Positions 45,171 through 57,423 of a DNA stretch of 64,000 nucleotides are shown piece after piece; the stretch's first letter is position 1, and each line of letters begins with the position of its first letter. This stretch comes from Zarea fungicola. Its lineage: Eukaryota; Ascomycota; Sordariomycetes; Hypocreales; Cordycipitaceae. The notes beneath the pieces are model-generated. The model was not told the origin of the DNA. It saw only the letters and a program-made list of their open reading frames with translations, and searched no databases. The position numbers and the translations under genes are program-made. The stretch spans positions 49,965 through 113,964 of the forward strand of contig FWCC01000302.1 in assembly GCA_900169235.1 (NCBI GenBank), written 5' to 3'.

Positions 45171-46750
45171 CTACCCATCGGAGCTCTCCCGGACCGAAAC
45201 CGACGTCGTCGACTTGGCAGTTATCGAATCACTTGTTATGGTTGCGATCGCAAGCTCCAAGTCATCCGTATCGTCGTATTTGACGGCAAATGACTTTTGA
45301 TACCTGATTTGACCTAGCCCCTGTCGCCGAGCCTCTTCGCTTCCTTGCGAGGTTGAATGGTTGCCAATTCTAGATCGCGGTTGTCTGTTTTCCGCAGACT
45401 TGTTGCCTAGATTAGAATACTTATCACGGTAGCGCTGCGCAGTGCCCAGCAACTTGGGAAAGAGCTGAACCAGTACCAGACGCAGAGCAGGCATGCAAAT
45501 GCACCATATGCCGACATTAATTTCCGCATTCGACCACACGCAAACATCAAAGAAATCCATTGTCGGATTTATTGACTGCGTTCCAAATCCAGTGATAGAC
45601 TTCAGGCGCAGAATACTTATAACGGTGACGCTACGGCTAGTTAGCTTGCCTCATTCCGCTTTATCAAGTTAACAAATTATGACTCACAATGTACCAACCC
45701 CAAACATCAGGCCAACACCAAGCTTCTTCCTCCAGTCTAGCTGCAGCGACCGTAACTGCCACAATGGGGTTGCAAGCATCCAGACATCAACGACAATACT
45801 TATCCCAGCATTTGACCAAGCAACCTTGGCCATGTCAACACAGTACCCATGACTGGTGCCATCCCATTTTGTCCAGAAATAACTAATCGGCGTACACTGG
45901 AAAATGCTAAGAAACGTGTATAAAAGACTGGTGACAGATACAAACGCGACTGTGCCCCAAAGTAATTGATGGACGCGCCGATTAGGAAAGATTCTGATGT
46001 AGAAGAGCAACAAGGAAAGCTTTAGCATCCCAACCTCTAGAAAATAAAGGATTTCAATGGCGTAGAAGTAGATAAGAAAACCAGTTATTTGTTCCGGCGT
46101 TAGCGTCCAGATATCGTGACCCAATCCATTTTGAGGCAGCCCGTAAGCATTTATGACTGTCGCCGGCACGCCGGAAATGATTGTCAAGAGGCAGAAGAAA
46201 TCGTCCCAGCCAAAGTCAAGGCCAGCCCAACGCTTATATGCAACTCTCTGAATTACAAAGAGGCCTGAGACGATCCCCAATGCATCTGATGTTGTCGTAT
46301 ATTTGGTGCCGGGGTCCCGGATTGGGACCTCGCAGGCTGTATTTGTAACGTTTTTGGTCACTGCCGTCGTATGTTAGAACTCAGTCTATCGAATCATACC
46401 TTGGCGACATCTTCTCCTACTGACCTAGAGCCTCTCTGATACTACATTTCTGCAACACACAACCGGTAACAACCTCCATCATATGCGTGTCTGCACAGAG
46501 ACACGCTGCATCGGTAACTTGGCATGTTGTTATGCCCAAAGAATCGGCTATGCAGGGCAGCTAGATTCACGAAGAGTTAGTAGCTGCAACGCTTAACACT
46601 TGAATCGGCTTTTCCACCGGCAAATCAACGTACAGCGCATTTCGGGTACTGCGTAAGGGCTGTGGCAAACGCTCCAGAGGGTGGGGACGAAGTAGCCAGC
46701 GTAAATGTCGCAACCAGCGTCACCATCGAGGCAAACTTATTGAGACTCAT
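45171..46750 (-). CDS. CFEM-domain Pth11-like seven-transmembrane receptor
   Basis: Four exons, 46750-46634, 46560-46425, 46360-45688 and 45630-45171, give 461 aa. Exon 1 encodes a signal peptide. Exons 1-2 build an eight-cysteine CFEM domain (PKCALPCIADSLG, then CQVTDAACLCAD, then VTGCVLQKCSIREAL). Exon 3 carries TM1 to TM6 with YKRWAGLDFGWDDFFCLL and the extended loop before GFLIYFYAIEILYFLEVGML. Exon 4 carries NPTMDFFDVCVWSNAEINVGIWCICMPALR as TM7, then a polar Ser/Thr-rich tail. This is the domain order of Pth11-type receptors, which sense surface or host cues at the plasma membrane in fungi. All three introns are needed; reading any one through breaks the frame. Confidence 0.9.
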
Positions 46751-49139
46751 GATCTCTTGATGAAAAGTATCTCGTGTTGGTATTATGTTGGTTCTTCACT
46801 GCACTCGGTCGGTTGGCAGGGAGAAAGGTGCGAGAAGGGAGAGTGGCAACTGTAGAGAATCCAATGTACCTTGCCCCTTGTGGCAGAGCTTGGGATGGCG
46901 TTGGCCACGCGCCACAATAGTAGTAGACCAAGGACAGCTATTAGTTGCAGTTTGAGAGGACTGTATTTACACAGGCAAGCTGTTGAGACGTAGTTTTTTT
47001 GGGGCGGCGTATTAAGATAAGTGCTGCAAATGTCCAGTTTCAGCTGAATCCAACATCCGTTTGGACACCACTAGCATTAACTAGTACATTTGGGAGAGGT
47101 GCAAATGTTGCCTGTGGCTATCTACATGAAACTTCTGCAATGAGCAGAATCAACACTCGCACGGATGCCCGTGGCAGCCAGACAGCCATCGGCTTGCCAA
47201 GCATTGGCAGCAGTTGCCACTGAGCTGGGATAATTTAGGCTGTGGCGTAAGTTACAAGGGTTTCTATATCGATTGGAGGGCAAGCCGAATATAGTCTAGG
47301 ATAATTACTGATGCTACTGAGAGCCTACACGCAGACGTGCTATAAGGAAATTGATCGCCAGGGAAGACGGAGCAGTCTCAATCCTGGGGCTACAGCGACC
47401 ACCGACCACCGGCCACCGACCATGGACGATAATTTGGTATAAAACGAGATTTACAATGACAAGTTCAGTAATCATTAATCACAAATATTAGCTCGAGTTC
47501 TCGCCCACTCCCGTCCCTCAGGTCCGTGCGTGGGCATACAGTAACCCTTTTTAGCTCTTTGGCCTCTTCAGCTGGGACACCACTGTGTGCCTCGCTCCTC
47601 TATCGATCGTATGATGCCCCATTTGGATTTCTACTTTTGTAACTCAACAAGTAACTCGATACACCGGGGTGGTGACCGAGAATGTTTAAATTAGGATACA
47701 TGGTGTAGATGTTTTTTCTCGGTACACGCTGCTCTATTCTTTGGCATTCCACTGTATTTATGAAAGTCTTATGCCGCAGTAGTTCGCACTTCATATATTT
47801 CTTTGCACAGATTGACAAAGAATGACAAGGTTCCTGAGCCAAGACGCTACTTTGGCTTGGTCCTCGAATTCACCTCCATGAAACCAGCACCAGAAAACCC
47901 CCGTCCTCAGTCAGCCACGGATTAGTATGTTATATTACACTAAACGTCATTAATTACCACAATACGGAGGACTGTCTACTTATTTAGATATTAGTATTTG
48001 ACATGTTTGTGGCGACCAGGAGCCATAGTCCGATGTCGCAGAGCATCGCTCGGCTGAATCAGGAATTCCTTCAAGACGCTATCTTTCCAAAGTTCCTTAA
48101 TAGCAGAAAGGCTCTTTAGAATTATATCTAGACAATGTGCAAGCAATTTACAAGTGTCTTGGACAGGATCAGATCTATCAAGCACACGCAACCCTGTTCA
48201 ACCCGGTCCTGTGTGATGGAGCCAGTATAAGGCTAGGTAGCCACATCAAAATGCGATTAGCTTGGGTAAAACAATAACTCCAAATTTTATAATGGTGGAG
48301 ATCCTCTGAAACTATGTTCCAGAGAAGATGGCCTTTGTGACGTGTCTGTGCGGTGAATACGGATCAAAGTCTCTGGCCGGTTCAAATACCGCTCCGTATT
48401 CACTGTGCCACGCCGACACGTACACTTGTCAGGGAAGTATAATTTACTGGAACAGGATTTAAGACCAATCAATCTTGCTTCTGAATATATCGTTGGTGTT
48501 TAGCTGGGCATTTATAGGCCTTGAGATGTTGATAGATCTGGCGGTCTGCCATGCCATTTCAGTTTCTGCCGTACATACATGTCCTAGAGTTTTATGGAAT
48601 GGTATGAAAACACTTAACGGTCTTTAAATAACCAATCCCATAGCTCTGCGTGAGGAAGCCAGCGTCTTCGCGGCCTTTAGCCCAAAAAGGGAGACAGTGT
48701 GAGAGTTAGCCGAAATCCAAACCATTGATATCCAAAGAACTGATGTAGCTCTAAAAGAATTGAGGCTAAGATTTGTTTACTAGATGAATTCCGCCGGGAT
48801 GGTTGGTGGCTATGCTCAGTTAGTTTGACTTGAATATACGTCGAAAGAAGGCACCTTTGGCAATGTGAGGTCGACCGAGTCTGATATGAGCTCAATTTTT
48901 AATCCAAAATCTAACCAAGATATATCTCATGAGTAAATGCGATACAAGATGAAGGTGCCTTTTATTCCTTTTCCTCGAGAGGACTTCACACACGGATACA
49001 GAGTCCCGCTGCTTGAATGGAATTATAGCTGTACTTGTTGCAGTCAGCTTCAACCAAACTTCGACGTTGATCGGTATCGGATGATGACTAAATCTATCAA
49101 ACCTGCAGTTGGATGGTATTGTTCCCATCAAGGAAAGGA
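46751..49139. other. Long gene-free stretch
   Basis: 2.4 kb without a supported gene. It contains a short tandem repeat at 47396-47423. Confidence 0.5.
47396..47423. repeat. 7-bp tandem repeat, four copies
   Basis: Four copies of CGACCAC (third has one change, fourth ends in T). Confidence 0.7.
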
Positions 49140-49778
49140 TTATTTCCTGGCAGTCGCCATAAGTACATTACAAACTGCTAGCAGCTCCAGGCTGAGTGTC
49201 ACAGGCCAAGATTTACTTAATAACCAGACGTATTTCATGGCAGGCGTCCCTTCCGCATAGCTACCTTCTCCCACCAGTGATGATCGGGAAATTGCTTTCT
49301 CCCGCCAGAATATCAACGACATACCATCCTTTAGAATGAAGCCTGTCATCCACAGCCCAAATGCGGCAATGTATTGAAGTTCAGCCCCCTTCAAGACAAC
49401 TGAAGTCCCTGTATCGACAATCTTGTCGTTGATACCGTCGGCAATGAGTGCATTGGTTTGTGGATTTGATGTTGCTTGGAGTTCTATTTCCAGGCTAAAA
49501 CTGGCACTCAATACGGTTGGTATAGCATCATTTTTTTCGTCATGGGCAGCAGCGCATCAGACATTTTCGTTCGCGTCATTGAGTCGCGTCACCAGCGCCG
49601 CGAGCAACCCGTCAGGTAGTTGTTTGCATCCGGCCAAGACCTTGACGGCGGTCATTCGTACATCTGCGGCTTCGTACTTAAACTGCGCCACTACCATTGT
49701 CAATACCTTGCTAGGTAGCGGCGCGCCCCAGCCTAGATTCAGGTCGCCGGCTACATGTACATGAGCGTTTTTGTTCAT
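49140..49778 (-). pseudogene. Decayed HEAT-repeat (NLR/STAND-type) gene fragment
   Basis: One frame runs from 49778 to 49140 with a single internal TGA (49557-49559). The first part has HEAT-like units (VLTMVVAQFKYEAADVRMTAV, then LPDGLLAALVTRLNDANENV) of the kind found as C-terminal repeats of fungal NACHT/STAND proteins. After the stop it continues in the same frame (CAAAHDEKNDAIPTVL), with weaker similarity. The TGA sits where the repeats expect Arg (CGA), so a C-to-T change fits. No upstream nucleotide-binding domain is present, so the fragment is 5'-truncated as well. Confidence 0.55.
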
Positions 49779-49832
49779 CGAGCTCTGCCGCCACTGCCAT
49801 TTGTAGCCCGAAAGATAGCCCTGCGTACCAGC

Positions 49833-49877
49833 CTAATGTGGGGAGGGCTAATGTGTGGAAGGCTAATGTGTGGCGAT
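49833..49877. repeat. 15-bp tandem repeat, three copies
   Basis: Three units beginning CTAATGTG, each 15 bases, with two or three changes between them. Confidence 0.7.
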
Positions 49878-49917
49878 TTTGGGCAAGGCCATTTTGCCCA
49901 TGGCTGAAGCTTTGCAT

Positions 49918-50478
49918 ACGATAATACTAGAACGTGCAAGAAACGCTGCTCCCGCTGCTACGCTAGAAAGAGAGGCGTGCCACCGTTTTGGCAGCTCCAG
50001 CAGTGAAGGGGACTTATACGAACTCAGGCACAGCGCCGCAGAGCTGTCGGTTGCTGGAGCTGGTGGGTTGCCTAGCGAGGCTGTGTGCTGTGCGCCTTGT
50101 CAAGCAGGCATACTCGTAGGCAGTTTCACAACACTCGATTGACCATGTGTTGTGTTTTTATTGGCAGAAATTTTACTGGTCGTTGAGAAAGTTTTACAGA
50201 AAGCTGTGACTATCCACATCGTTGCGCGGTTATAAGAGGGGAAAAGGCCGTATTCAATTCGTCCTGTTGCATACGCCAAATTGATTCTCAACCGCCTCTA
50301 GAACGAAAATTTCCATCTCAAAACACCCAATATCATAAATCCATGATCCTAAAAAAGCTTCAAGTCTCCGCCCCAATTATCGACTGACAAGACTGCGTGT
50401 TTATTCCATAATATTATTCCTTACAATACTACGGCCTATTCCCGACGCACTCTGAGTGCCTACCTTACCGTTACTGGA
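49918..50478. other. Intergenic, upstream of HET gene
   Basis: The open frame at 49870-50142 has no recognisable domain. Probably holds the HET gene promoter. Confidence 0.4.
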
Positions 50479-50520
50479 TTGATCTTAATCGCTACTTATT
50501 CTACGGCGTTCTGTCGAACA

Positions 50521-52872
50521 ATGGCAAATAATGATGAGTGGCTTAGTCACGACCCGAGGTCCTGGACAGCAGCGCAGCGTGCAGCGGCATATGGTCAAGC
50601 ATCACTCATACCCCTTTTTCCTTCGTGGGAAAGAAACCCCCGAATACTCTCCTTTGACAGGGACGGGAACACAAGTGCGCCTGGGCCAAATGCCAAGCCT
50701 GAATTAGTCCTGCCGGCTGCGGCAGTCGATGAGCACCCCTGCGAGGCTCTAAATCTCAGAGAACTGCTAAATACCGGGAAATTGCCACAGAGAAAACGAT
50801 ACGTGAATCTGGGACTGATATCTCAAGTGGCGGCCAGGAAGTCATGTCCACTCTGTCAGTTGGTACAACGTGGGTTCGGCTTGGCTTCGAAAGCGCTTCT
50901 ACAAATCGATTTTGGCTGCTTGCTTTATTCTCGACCACCTGAAGATAGCAATTCAGAAGACTTACATCAGTTGGAAGTCTTCGCTGCACCTTTGACATTA
51001 ATTGCCGCTTCTTTATCCGACAAAAAAATAGACCCTTATTTTATTTTGAGAATACATTGTATCAGAGCGGATGACAACGGAGAACCAAAACTAATCGGTG
51101 GCCGTTTTCGAAACCGAGAAATTGATTTTGATTTGGCCGGCGAATGGATATCAAATTGCATAGAGCAACATGATGAGTGCAAATCCGATCAGCACGGCAT
51201 AAACAGTACATGGAAAGCAACGCTCAAGCTCATTGACGTCGATAGACGATGCGTTGTTCGTGCTCCATCTCCTATACCCCGATATTTGGCTCTCAGTTAT
51301 GTCTGGGGGCCTCCTGAGCTTCAACGGTTTCGATCTACGGTAGCAAACACGACGGAGATGGATCCCAACACAGATGTCTGCATGCAGTTACCAGATCATC
51401 TGCCACCGACAATCGAGGACGCCATAGCCTTTGTCAAAGGGTTGTCTGAGAAATACCTTTGGGTTGATTCTCTATGTATTGTTCAAGACAGTATGGATAA
51501 GGCGAACCAGATAAACCAAATGGAACAAATCTACTCTGCTGCATTAGCAACACTGGTCGCTGCGGCAGGCAGCGATGTTAATGCAGGGCTGTCAGGCGTT
51601 CGCCAACGTTCACGACCTGAGCAAATAGTCGCTGAATTTCAGTCTATTAACCTTGCAATCCTTCCGGCCTCATTTATTCATGTTCACAATTCGGTGTGGA
51701 CTACCCGAGGGTGGACATACCAGGAGAAATTACTATCGCGCAGAATATTCTTCTTTTCAGAGGGCGATTTGCTCTTTATTTGCAATTGTTCGATGGCACG
51801 AGAAGACTTACATGGCATGAAACAGATTGAGCTCGGAAATATTACAAAAAGCTTGGGTGATGATGCAGTGAGTCTTGGGAATCCGCTGCGTGCCTTGGGG
51901 GGACATCTAGATTCAGCGTCAAACGAATGTCGTGGCCAAGCTCTTGCAGTTTACATGGAGATGATCCATCATTACACGTCGAGAAAGCTGACGAATGCTG
52001 AAGACATTCTCCGAGCCATCCAAGGCATTCTGAACCAGACGCAGGGTATGCTTGGGAACTGTACGGATGGAATACCTGTTGCATTTCTCGAAGCCGGCTT
52101 ATTATGGCAGATGGATGGGGCGCACAATCGAAGGAGTGTAGCCAAGCCAGCCGCGAATCCTTTGTTTCCGAGCTGGTCTTGGGCAGGATGGATTGGCCGC
52201 GTTAAATACGACTCAATCGAGGGCAGCCCGCAAGACATCCAAACGAAGATTGGTCACTTGCAGATTGTCGGATCTTCAGGAATGCTAGAGCATGGTATCA
52301 TGCCTTCCCCAGCTGAAGACAAAAATATATCAGCCGATCCCAAAGTCCAGAACGAGCACAAGCACCTAGATCAGGCAGCACATCCCCTGCCGCGCACTAC
52401 AATACTCAAATTTGTTGCATCATTTGCGACATTTCGAATCAAGGATCCTCGAAAACTCAATACAGCTCAGGATATCATGCATTCCATTCTGGGAATCCTT
52501 CGCCAACCCTCATATTGGATTGTCGACGCCGCAGATAACCCCATCGGCGAGATCACATTATCAACTAATTGGGCCCAAAGTAATCTGCAATCTTCTGTTA
52601 CATTCATCGCATTGTCAATGCGACGAAAATTCTCCCCACCGCTTAGCGGGTGGGTGGCAAGCCAACCAAAGGTTACTCTTTCGAAACCCTCTGGGACGAG
52701 CGGAGACAACGGAATCTCATTTCCTCCGCCGCTAGCAGAATGGGAGACTATAAACGTCATTGCAGTTGAACAGCTAAAATGCGGCGTATTTGAGCGAAGA
52801 GGACTAGGCGCCATCCATCTAGCCGCGTGGGAAGCAACAAAGCCACTAACTAGAAGCTTTTTGCTGGCGTAG
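50521..52872 (+). CDS. HET-domain (heterokaryon incompatibility) protein
   Basis: Single exon, 783 aa from the ATG at 50521 (MANNDEWLSH); an in-frame ATG at 50479 would add 14 residues. The HET domain lies at about residues 255-410: YLALSYVWGPPE, then TIEDAIAFVKGLSEKYLWVDSLCIVQD, a MEQIYSAALATLVAAAG helix and the WTTRGWTYQEKLLSRRIFFFSEG signature. The N-terminal ~240 residues carry a Cys-x2-Cys (SCPLCQLVQ) and an SCIEQH-like stretch common in long HET proteins. The C-terminal half is mostly unclassified. HET proteins trigger cell death when genetically different hyphae fuse and act in the cytosol. The gene is intact and lies beside a decayed HEAT-repeat gene. Confidence 0.93.
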   Translation: MANNDEWLSHDPRSWTAAQRAAAYGQASLIPLFPSWERNPRILSFDRDGNTSAPGPNAKPELVLPAAAVDEHPCEALNLRELLNTGKLPQRKRYVNLGLISQVAARKSCPLCQLVQRGFGLASKALLQIDFGCLLYSRPPEDSNSEDLHQLEVFAAPLTLIAASLSDKKIDPYFILRIHCIRADDNGEPKLIGGRFRNREIDFDLAGEWISNCIEQHDECKSDQHGINSTWKATLKLIDVDRRCVVRAPSPIPRYLALSYVWGPPELQRFRSTVANTTEMDPNTDVCMQLPDHLPPTIEDAIAFVKGLSEKYLWVDSLCIVQDSMDKANQINQMEQIYSAALATLVAAAGSDVNAGLSGVRQRSRPEQIVAEFQSINLAILPASFIHVHNSVWTTRGWTYQEKLLSRRIFFFSEGDLLFICNCSMAREDLHGMKQIELGNITKSLGDDAVSLGNPLRALGGHLDSASNECRGQALAVYMEMIHHYTSRKLTNAEDILRAIQGILNQTQGMLGNCTDGIPVAFLEAGLLWQMDGAHNRRSVAKPAANPLFPSWSWAGWIGRVKYDSIEGSPQDIQTKIGHLQIVGSSGMLEHGIMPSPAEDKNISADPKVQNEHKHLDQAAHPLPRTTILKFVASFATFRIKDPRKLNTAQDIMHSILGILRQPSYWIVDAADNPIGEITLSTNWAQSNLQSSVTFIALSMRRKFSPPLSGWVASQPKVTLSKPSGTSGDNGISFPPPLAEWETINVIAVEQLKCGVFERRGLGAIHLAAWEATKPLTRSFLLA

Positions 52873-53938
52873 GGATATATTTTCAGCATCTTTTATGTTG
52901 TGGGGCAGGGAGGAGATTCATGAGTTGGGTGGAGATTATCATTTTTGGAAGGGCAGGGAGATACAACAAGCGCCAAGTAGTTCTGAAATGAAACTGGTTT
53001 TCTTCTAGGGCTTCTGTTCAAACTTGTTCATGGCGCACCATCTGCTAGAATAGAGAAAGAACTCCTCTTTCAATCCTTCTTGTGATTTAAGCCCTCGCAT
53101 ACAAAAAAAAACAGCTTCCAAACGCTTCCTCAGCTCAGTTACCAACTCTAACGTTGATACTCCCTGCACAATGAACAACTTCATAGAGTGCATTGAGAAG
53201 ATTGCTTCAAATTTCAAGGTGATAGTTTAGGAGGTACAAACACAATTCGAGATATAGTAGATTCCACATAGATACTATTGGCAAGGGAGCACAACCTGTC
53301 TCGTGACTGACGCGAAGCCACTGTCTTCATAGACCGTAGGAGGCATTACTCGTGGCCCGTAAAATTCCAGGAGATATATGAGTGAACATTGAATTTTGAT
53401 ACTACCAGGCTTAAAAAATTGTTGAAAAAAGAACATCGCACAGTACAGGGGGATGCGGGAAATTTACCTCCCCAAACCCGCCGACCTGCCAATAGATTTA
53501 ATGCCGAAGCGATCTATTTAATCTCCAATGAACCACCTCCTGTAGAGAATTGTGAGCGCAGCTGGACATAATCTTATTTTTCGATTCTTGGAAAGGACTA
53601 AAGTGACTGCTGCGGTTTATGTTGCAGCCCAATGGTCCTGTGAACCAATATCAGGTACGCGTTGGTTCACTATTTTTTCTACCACCCTCTTCGGCAATCG
53701 CACTGACTTCGCCTGTTTACCCATGGCTATTTTTAACGGATAACTAACGTTAATTTAGACATACGATTGAGTGGTTGCAATGGCAGCGTCTTGGCAAGAG
53801 TGGAGCGGAGCCCCAGCCTTGTGATACATTTTTGTCCCCCTTTTCCTCGTGAACTCTCAAGTTTGATAATTCATCACAATAATAATCTCCTAGCAAGGCA
53901 ATCGAGAAACAATAGTAGCAGAAAGGCAGTTGATCGCA
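52873..53938. other. Intergenic; boundary to GC-rich block
   Basis: About 1.07 kb. The minus-strand ORF 53005-53217 (70 codons) is helical but has no family signal. GC content rises from about 53.9 kb rightward. Confidence 0.45.
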
Positions 53939-54691
53939 ATGGAGCCGCTGCAGCCACCAGCATCGTTGGCGTCGCACATACCAGCCCACCTCCAGATTGC
54001 GCCGTCAAATGCGATGCAGCCAGCAGTCCGCTCCCCATCCATCAACAAGGCTGTCCTGTACGCCATGCTCCTGCCCTGCGCAGTCGGCTACTACCACCTC
54101 CCCATGCGCCAGCAATATCTTATCGAGGACGAGCCCATGCTTCCCCTCCTGGACAAGTACATCCTCCTCCTTGAGCTGTCCCTCGCCTACAAGCTGTGCT
54201 CCGCCATGCGCGTGTACTCGTCCCTCACGGACGACATTGAGGCCTTCCTCCAGCGCAAGGTCGTCGGCTCCCTCGCGCGCATGGTGGCTGGTGTGTGCTT
54301 CTACATCCTCGGTGCCTTTTCGTTCCACTACGCCGCCATCTTCATGTACATGACAAAGAACAGCGCCACGCTCGGCTTAAATTATCACTTTGGCGCCGTG
54401 GAGTGCTGGTTCCGCCTCGGACTCCCCGCGGTGCTCATGTATGCCGCGTGCCGCATCTTCTTGATTGGCTTGCTGCGGCTGCTGCGGATCTTGCCGGGGC
54501 GGAAGAGAGAGGCGCACGAGAACGTGACGTGGACATATTTGCTGTTTAGGCCGGCCGTCCTGACGGTTGTGCTGGTTGTGGTTTTGGAGGCGTATATTTT
54601 CGCCTTATTTTTGCTCATGGTTGACAACTTGACAAAGGGCGAGGATGAAGATTTTGCGACTCTCGCGCAAGAATTCTTCCCTGATTTGTAA
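53939..54691 (+). CDS. Four-TM membrane protein, unknown function
   Basis: Single exon, 250 aa from the ATG at 53939 (MEPLQPPASL). Four hydrophobic helices: LYAMLLPCAVGYYHL, LARMVAGVCFYILGAFSFHYAAIFMYM, RLGLPAVLMYAACRIFLIGLLRLL and AVLTVVLVVVLEAYIFALFLLMV. A basic loop (PGRKREAH) precedes the last helix and an acidic tail follows. It probably sits in an internal membrane or the plasma membrane. I do not recognise a family. The GC-rich coding style differs from the accessory genes to the left, and the CLC gene is next. Because the GC-rich opposite strand is also open, strand choice rests on the helix pattern, which is convincing only in this frame. Confidence 0.75.
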   Translation: MEPLQPPASLASHIPAHLQIAPSNAMQPAVRSPSINKAVLYAMLLPCAVGYYHLPMRQQYLIEDEPMLPLLDKYILLLELSLAYKLCSAMRVYSSLTDDIEAFLQRKVVGSLARMVAGVCFYILGAFSFHYAAIFMYMTKNSATLGLNYHFGAVECWFRLGLPAVLMYAACRIFLIGLLRLLRILPGRKREAHENVTWTYLLFRPAVLTVVLVVVLEAYIFALFLLMVDNLTKGEDEDFATLAQEFFPDL

Positions 54692-55085
54692 GAATAGAAA
54701 GTAAAAAGGATCATGCAACCAAAGAAGATTGTTGTACATTTGTAGAATTTCGGTAATGGAGTAAAGAAGGATTGAGACGTCAAGCTCCTGAGTAGGAGTT
54801 CAAGCGTCCCACAAAGCTACCCCAGCTTCATAAAAGAATATTCTCTAGACTATTTAATTAATTTAAAATATATTGCGCAAGAAAAATAATAATGCATCAT
54901 CTTTCCTTGATCAATAGCATTTAAATACTAGAAGGGACGAATAAGAAAAAAAAGCATCAATGTGGGATACAGTTGAAGTTTACGCAGTGTGATGGGATAC
55001 AAAGACATCAATTTTGTAGTTTTGAAATGCATATTGAGATAGTTTAGGAGAGAAAGTAAAGAACTCTATCATTGCATCATCCATC
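54692..55085. other. Convergent spacer
   Basis: AT-rich 3' flank of two convergent genes; 54840-54990 is especially AT-rich. No coding sequence. Confidence 0.55.
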
Positions 55086-57423
55086 TCACTCCAATGAGTC
55101 CAGGACCCGCAACAAATCTTTTTTGGTTACTAGGCCGACAAATTTGGACGACACGTCCGCAACGACAGCTACGTAGCCGACCCCCAGCTTGCTAAACATT
55201 TCAACCAGGTGCTCTATTGGTGCCTTGGCTGATACGCATACAGGATTTGTGTCGACAAAAGGTAGATAATCATCATCGGAGAGATTCATGGTACTGCCTT
55301 GCTCCATTAAGTTGTGCTTGTCCACGCCACTGAGCACTTTGCCCAAGTTATCACAAGAGATGTAGCCACAGCAGATTTCTTGATCATTTACCATGGCAAA
55401 TCCAGACTCTGAAAAAGTGCCATCAGTGACATGAATAAGTTTGCGGTGGAGATATGATGCTTCCGCTTCTCGACCGGAGCCGACTCGCAGTGTCAATGCA
55501 TCAACAATGTCGAGTGAAGGAAGCAGTGCTTCGATCCTGAGCGGCCCATTGTCATGGCTGTAATTTTTAATCTTTTCAAGAGCCTGCTCCTCGTCCAAGA
55601 AAGGGTGGCCAGCCAAATGCTGGGCCAGGTCATATACACCGTCGGCACTGATATAATCGGCAACCCACTTCGCTGTCAAAATAGCAACCATAAAAGGAGG
55701 AATAAAATTAACCTCGCCAGTGAGCTCAAACATGATGACTGCCAGGCTCACAGTCATTCTGCTGACTCCAGCCAGGAACGCAGCGGAACCGACCATGGCA
55801 AAGACACCGGGGGAGGTGTTGGGGACCAGCTGCCCAATCATGCGACCGAACAGAGCTCCGGCATCCAGGGCAGGTATAATGACACCAGAAGGCACCTTGC
55901 ATCCGAATGTGACAATTGTGAGGAATAGTTTGATCAGCGTGCCAGATACCAGCCAGGCATAGTAGGGCCCCTTGCCATGCAGCTTTGCCTCTTCGACACA
56001 AATCCAATCCTCGTCGACGCTATTGCAGTCCACCAGCAGCTGCTCCATGATCTTGTCTCCAGTCTCTCGAGTGAGCGGGTTCGGGTACTGCAGCAAAGCC
56101 GTGACGAGAACAACGATGCATACCTCAAAAACTGGGCTCTTCTTGATCAAGGGTATTTGCCGAAAGGTTTTGGACCACAAAAAGTTGGCGTAGCAAAAGA
56201 CACCGCCAAACAGGCCTCCACAGATGCCGAGCAACACAAAGACCATGTAATGTTCCGCATCATAGTCTATCCCATAATTTGTTTCAAAGAGAACAAGCTT
56301 GCCGGTGCCGGTGGGGTTCAGTTCCTTCAAAACAGCAGCTGCGACCAAAGAACACAAGAATGATCGCCAGAGGACGCGACGGGGGAAGTAGGTGCTGATT
56401 TCTTCGTAGCTGAACAAAACACCACCGATTGGCGCGCCGAAAGCGACCGAGAGGCCAGCGGAACAAGCAATGCTCAACATTTCTCTCATTTTCATGGCGT
56501 TTTGCGCATATTGGGGCAGACTTTTTGCTACCAAGTATCCGATACAGGTAGAAATGTGAACAAATGGCCCTTCCTTGCCCAGACACATGGCGGTTGACAC
56601 TGCAAAGATGGCTCCGATGGATTTCACGACCAGGACTTTGAAGCTGAGTAAATGAGGAATGTCGAAACCAGAAAGGACGGATTTAATTTCCGGGATGCCA
56701 CTCCCGCTTGCCATGTATAGCGTCTTTACGACTACTTTCTCGTGACCATCGCCATTGGGCAGTGGCTGGTCCTTGCTTCTATCATCGAGCTCGGGCACGT
56801 CTAGGCGCCGCACTGTCAAGTCGTGCTTGGTCGTCATTGTCAAAGATGAAGCGACAATACCGAACACAAGCGCCAAAACAACATAGAGGAAGTATGCAGA
56901 GCTAAAGCCAGCGGCCCAAGGCTTCCAAAGACGGCATTCGCCATCATCCAGAGCGCAACAAGCTCTCTTGCTTTGGAAGAAGCCAGACGAGCAGCGGCCA
57001 CTTTTCCAGTCCGAGACCGTCTCCACGCTGACATCCACCAAGAAGGCGACCAGTGCAGTCAGGACGCCGATGATGAATGCGGCAACCCAGCTCTGCGCAA
57101 GCTGCCACCATTTGGACACGCGAAGAGCAAGCCCGCCGCCGTCGTTGCCCCGCGCCAGGGCATCGCCAGGTTGATTGCTCTGAACGAGCGCCCGTAGCCA
57201 ATCTGTCGTTTCATAGCCTGCATATCGTAACTGTGAAGCTTCTGGGGGCGACGATGTGTTTCCCGTAGGCGACCGTCCGGATATTCGGGGCCGTGCACTG
57301 GCAGTGTTCTAGAGAATCAGCAATATGACCCAAACCTCCAAGTGGGTGCCTATGAGGTCATACCAAAAGTGGTGTGTTTTCTGTTCCAGAACTCGGGCTT
57401 CCAGCACCGGCTGTCGGAGCCAT
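55086..57423 (-). CDS. CLC-type voltage-gated chloride channel/antiporter
   Basis: Two exons, 57423-57364 and 57308-55086, give 760 aa. The first is 20 codons, MAPTAGAGSPSSG then ENTPLL; the next starts NTASARPRISGRSP. The GTATGA donor and TCTCTAG acceptor keep frame. CLC selectivity motifs are present: GSGIPE, the GKEGPFVH motif and GVIIPALDAGALFGRM. The protein has about 10-12 membrane helices and two C-terminal CBS domains (VDTNPVCVSAKAPIEHLVEMF and VGLVTKKDLLRVLDSLE are the last). The gating Glu is in GKEGP. Whether it is a channel or a Cl-/H+ exchanger cannot be decided. It probably acts in the Golgi, vacuole or plasma membrane. This is a conserved core gene. Confidence 0.95.
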
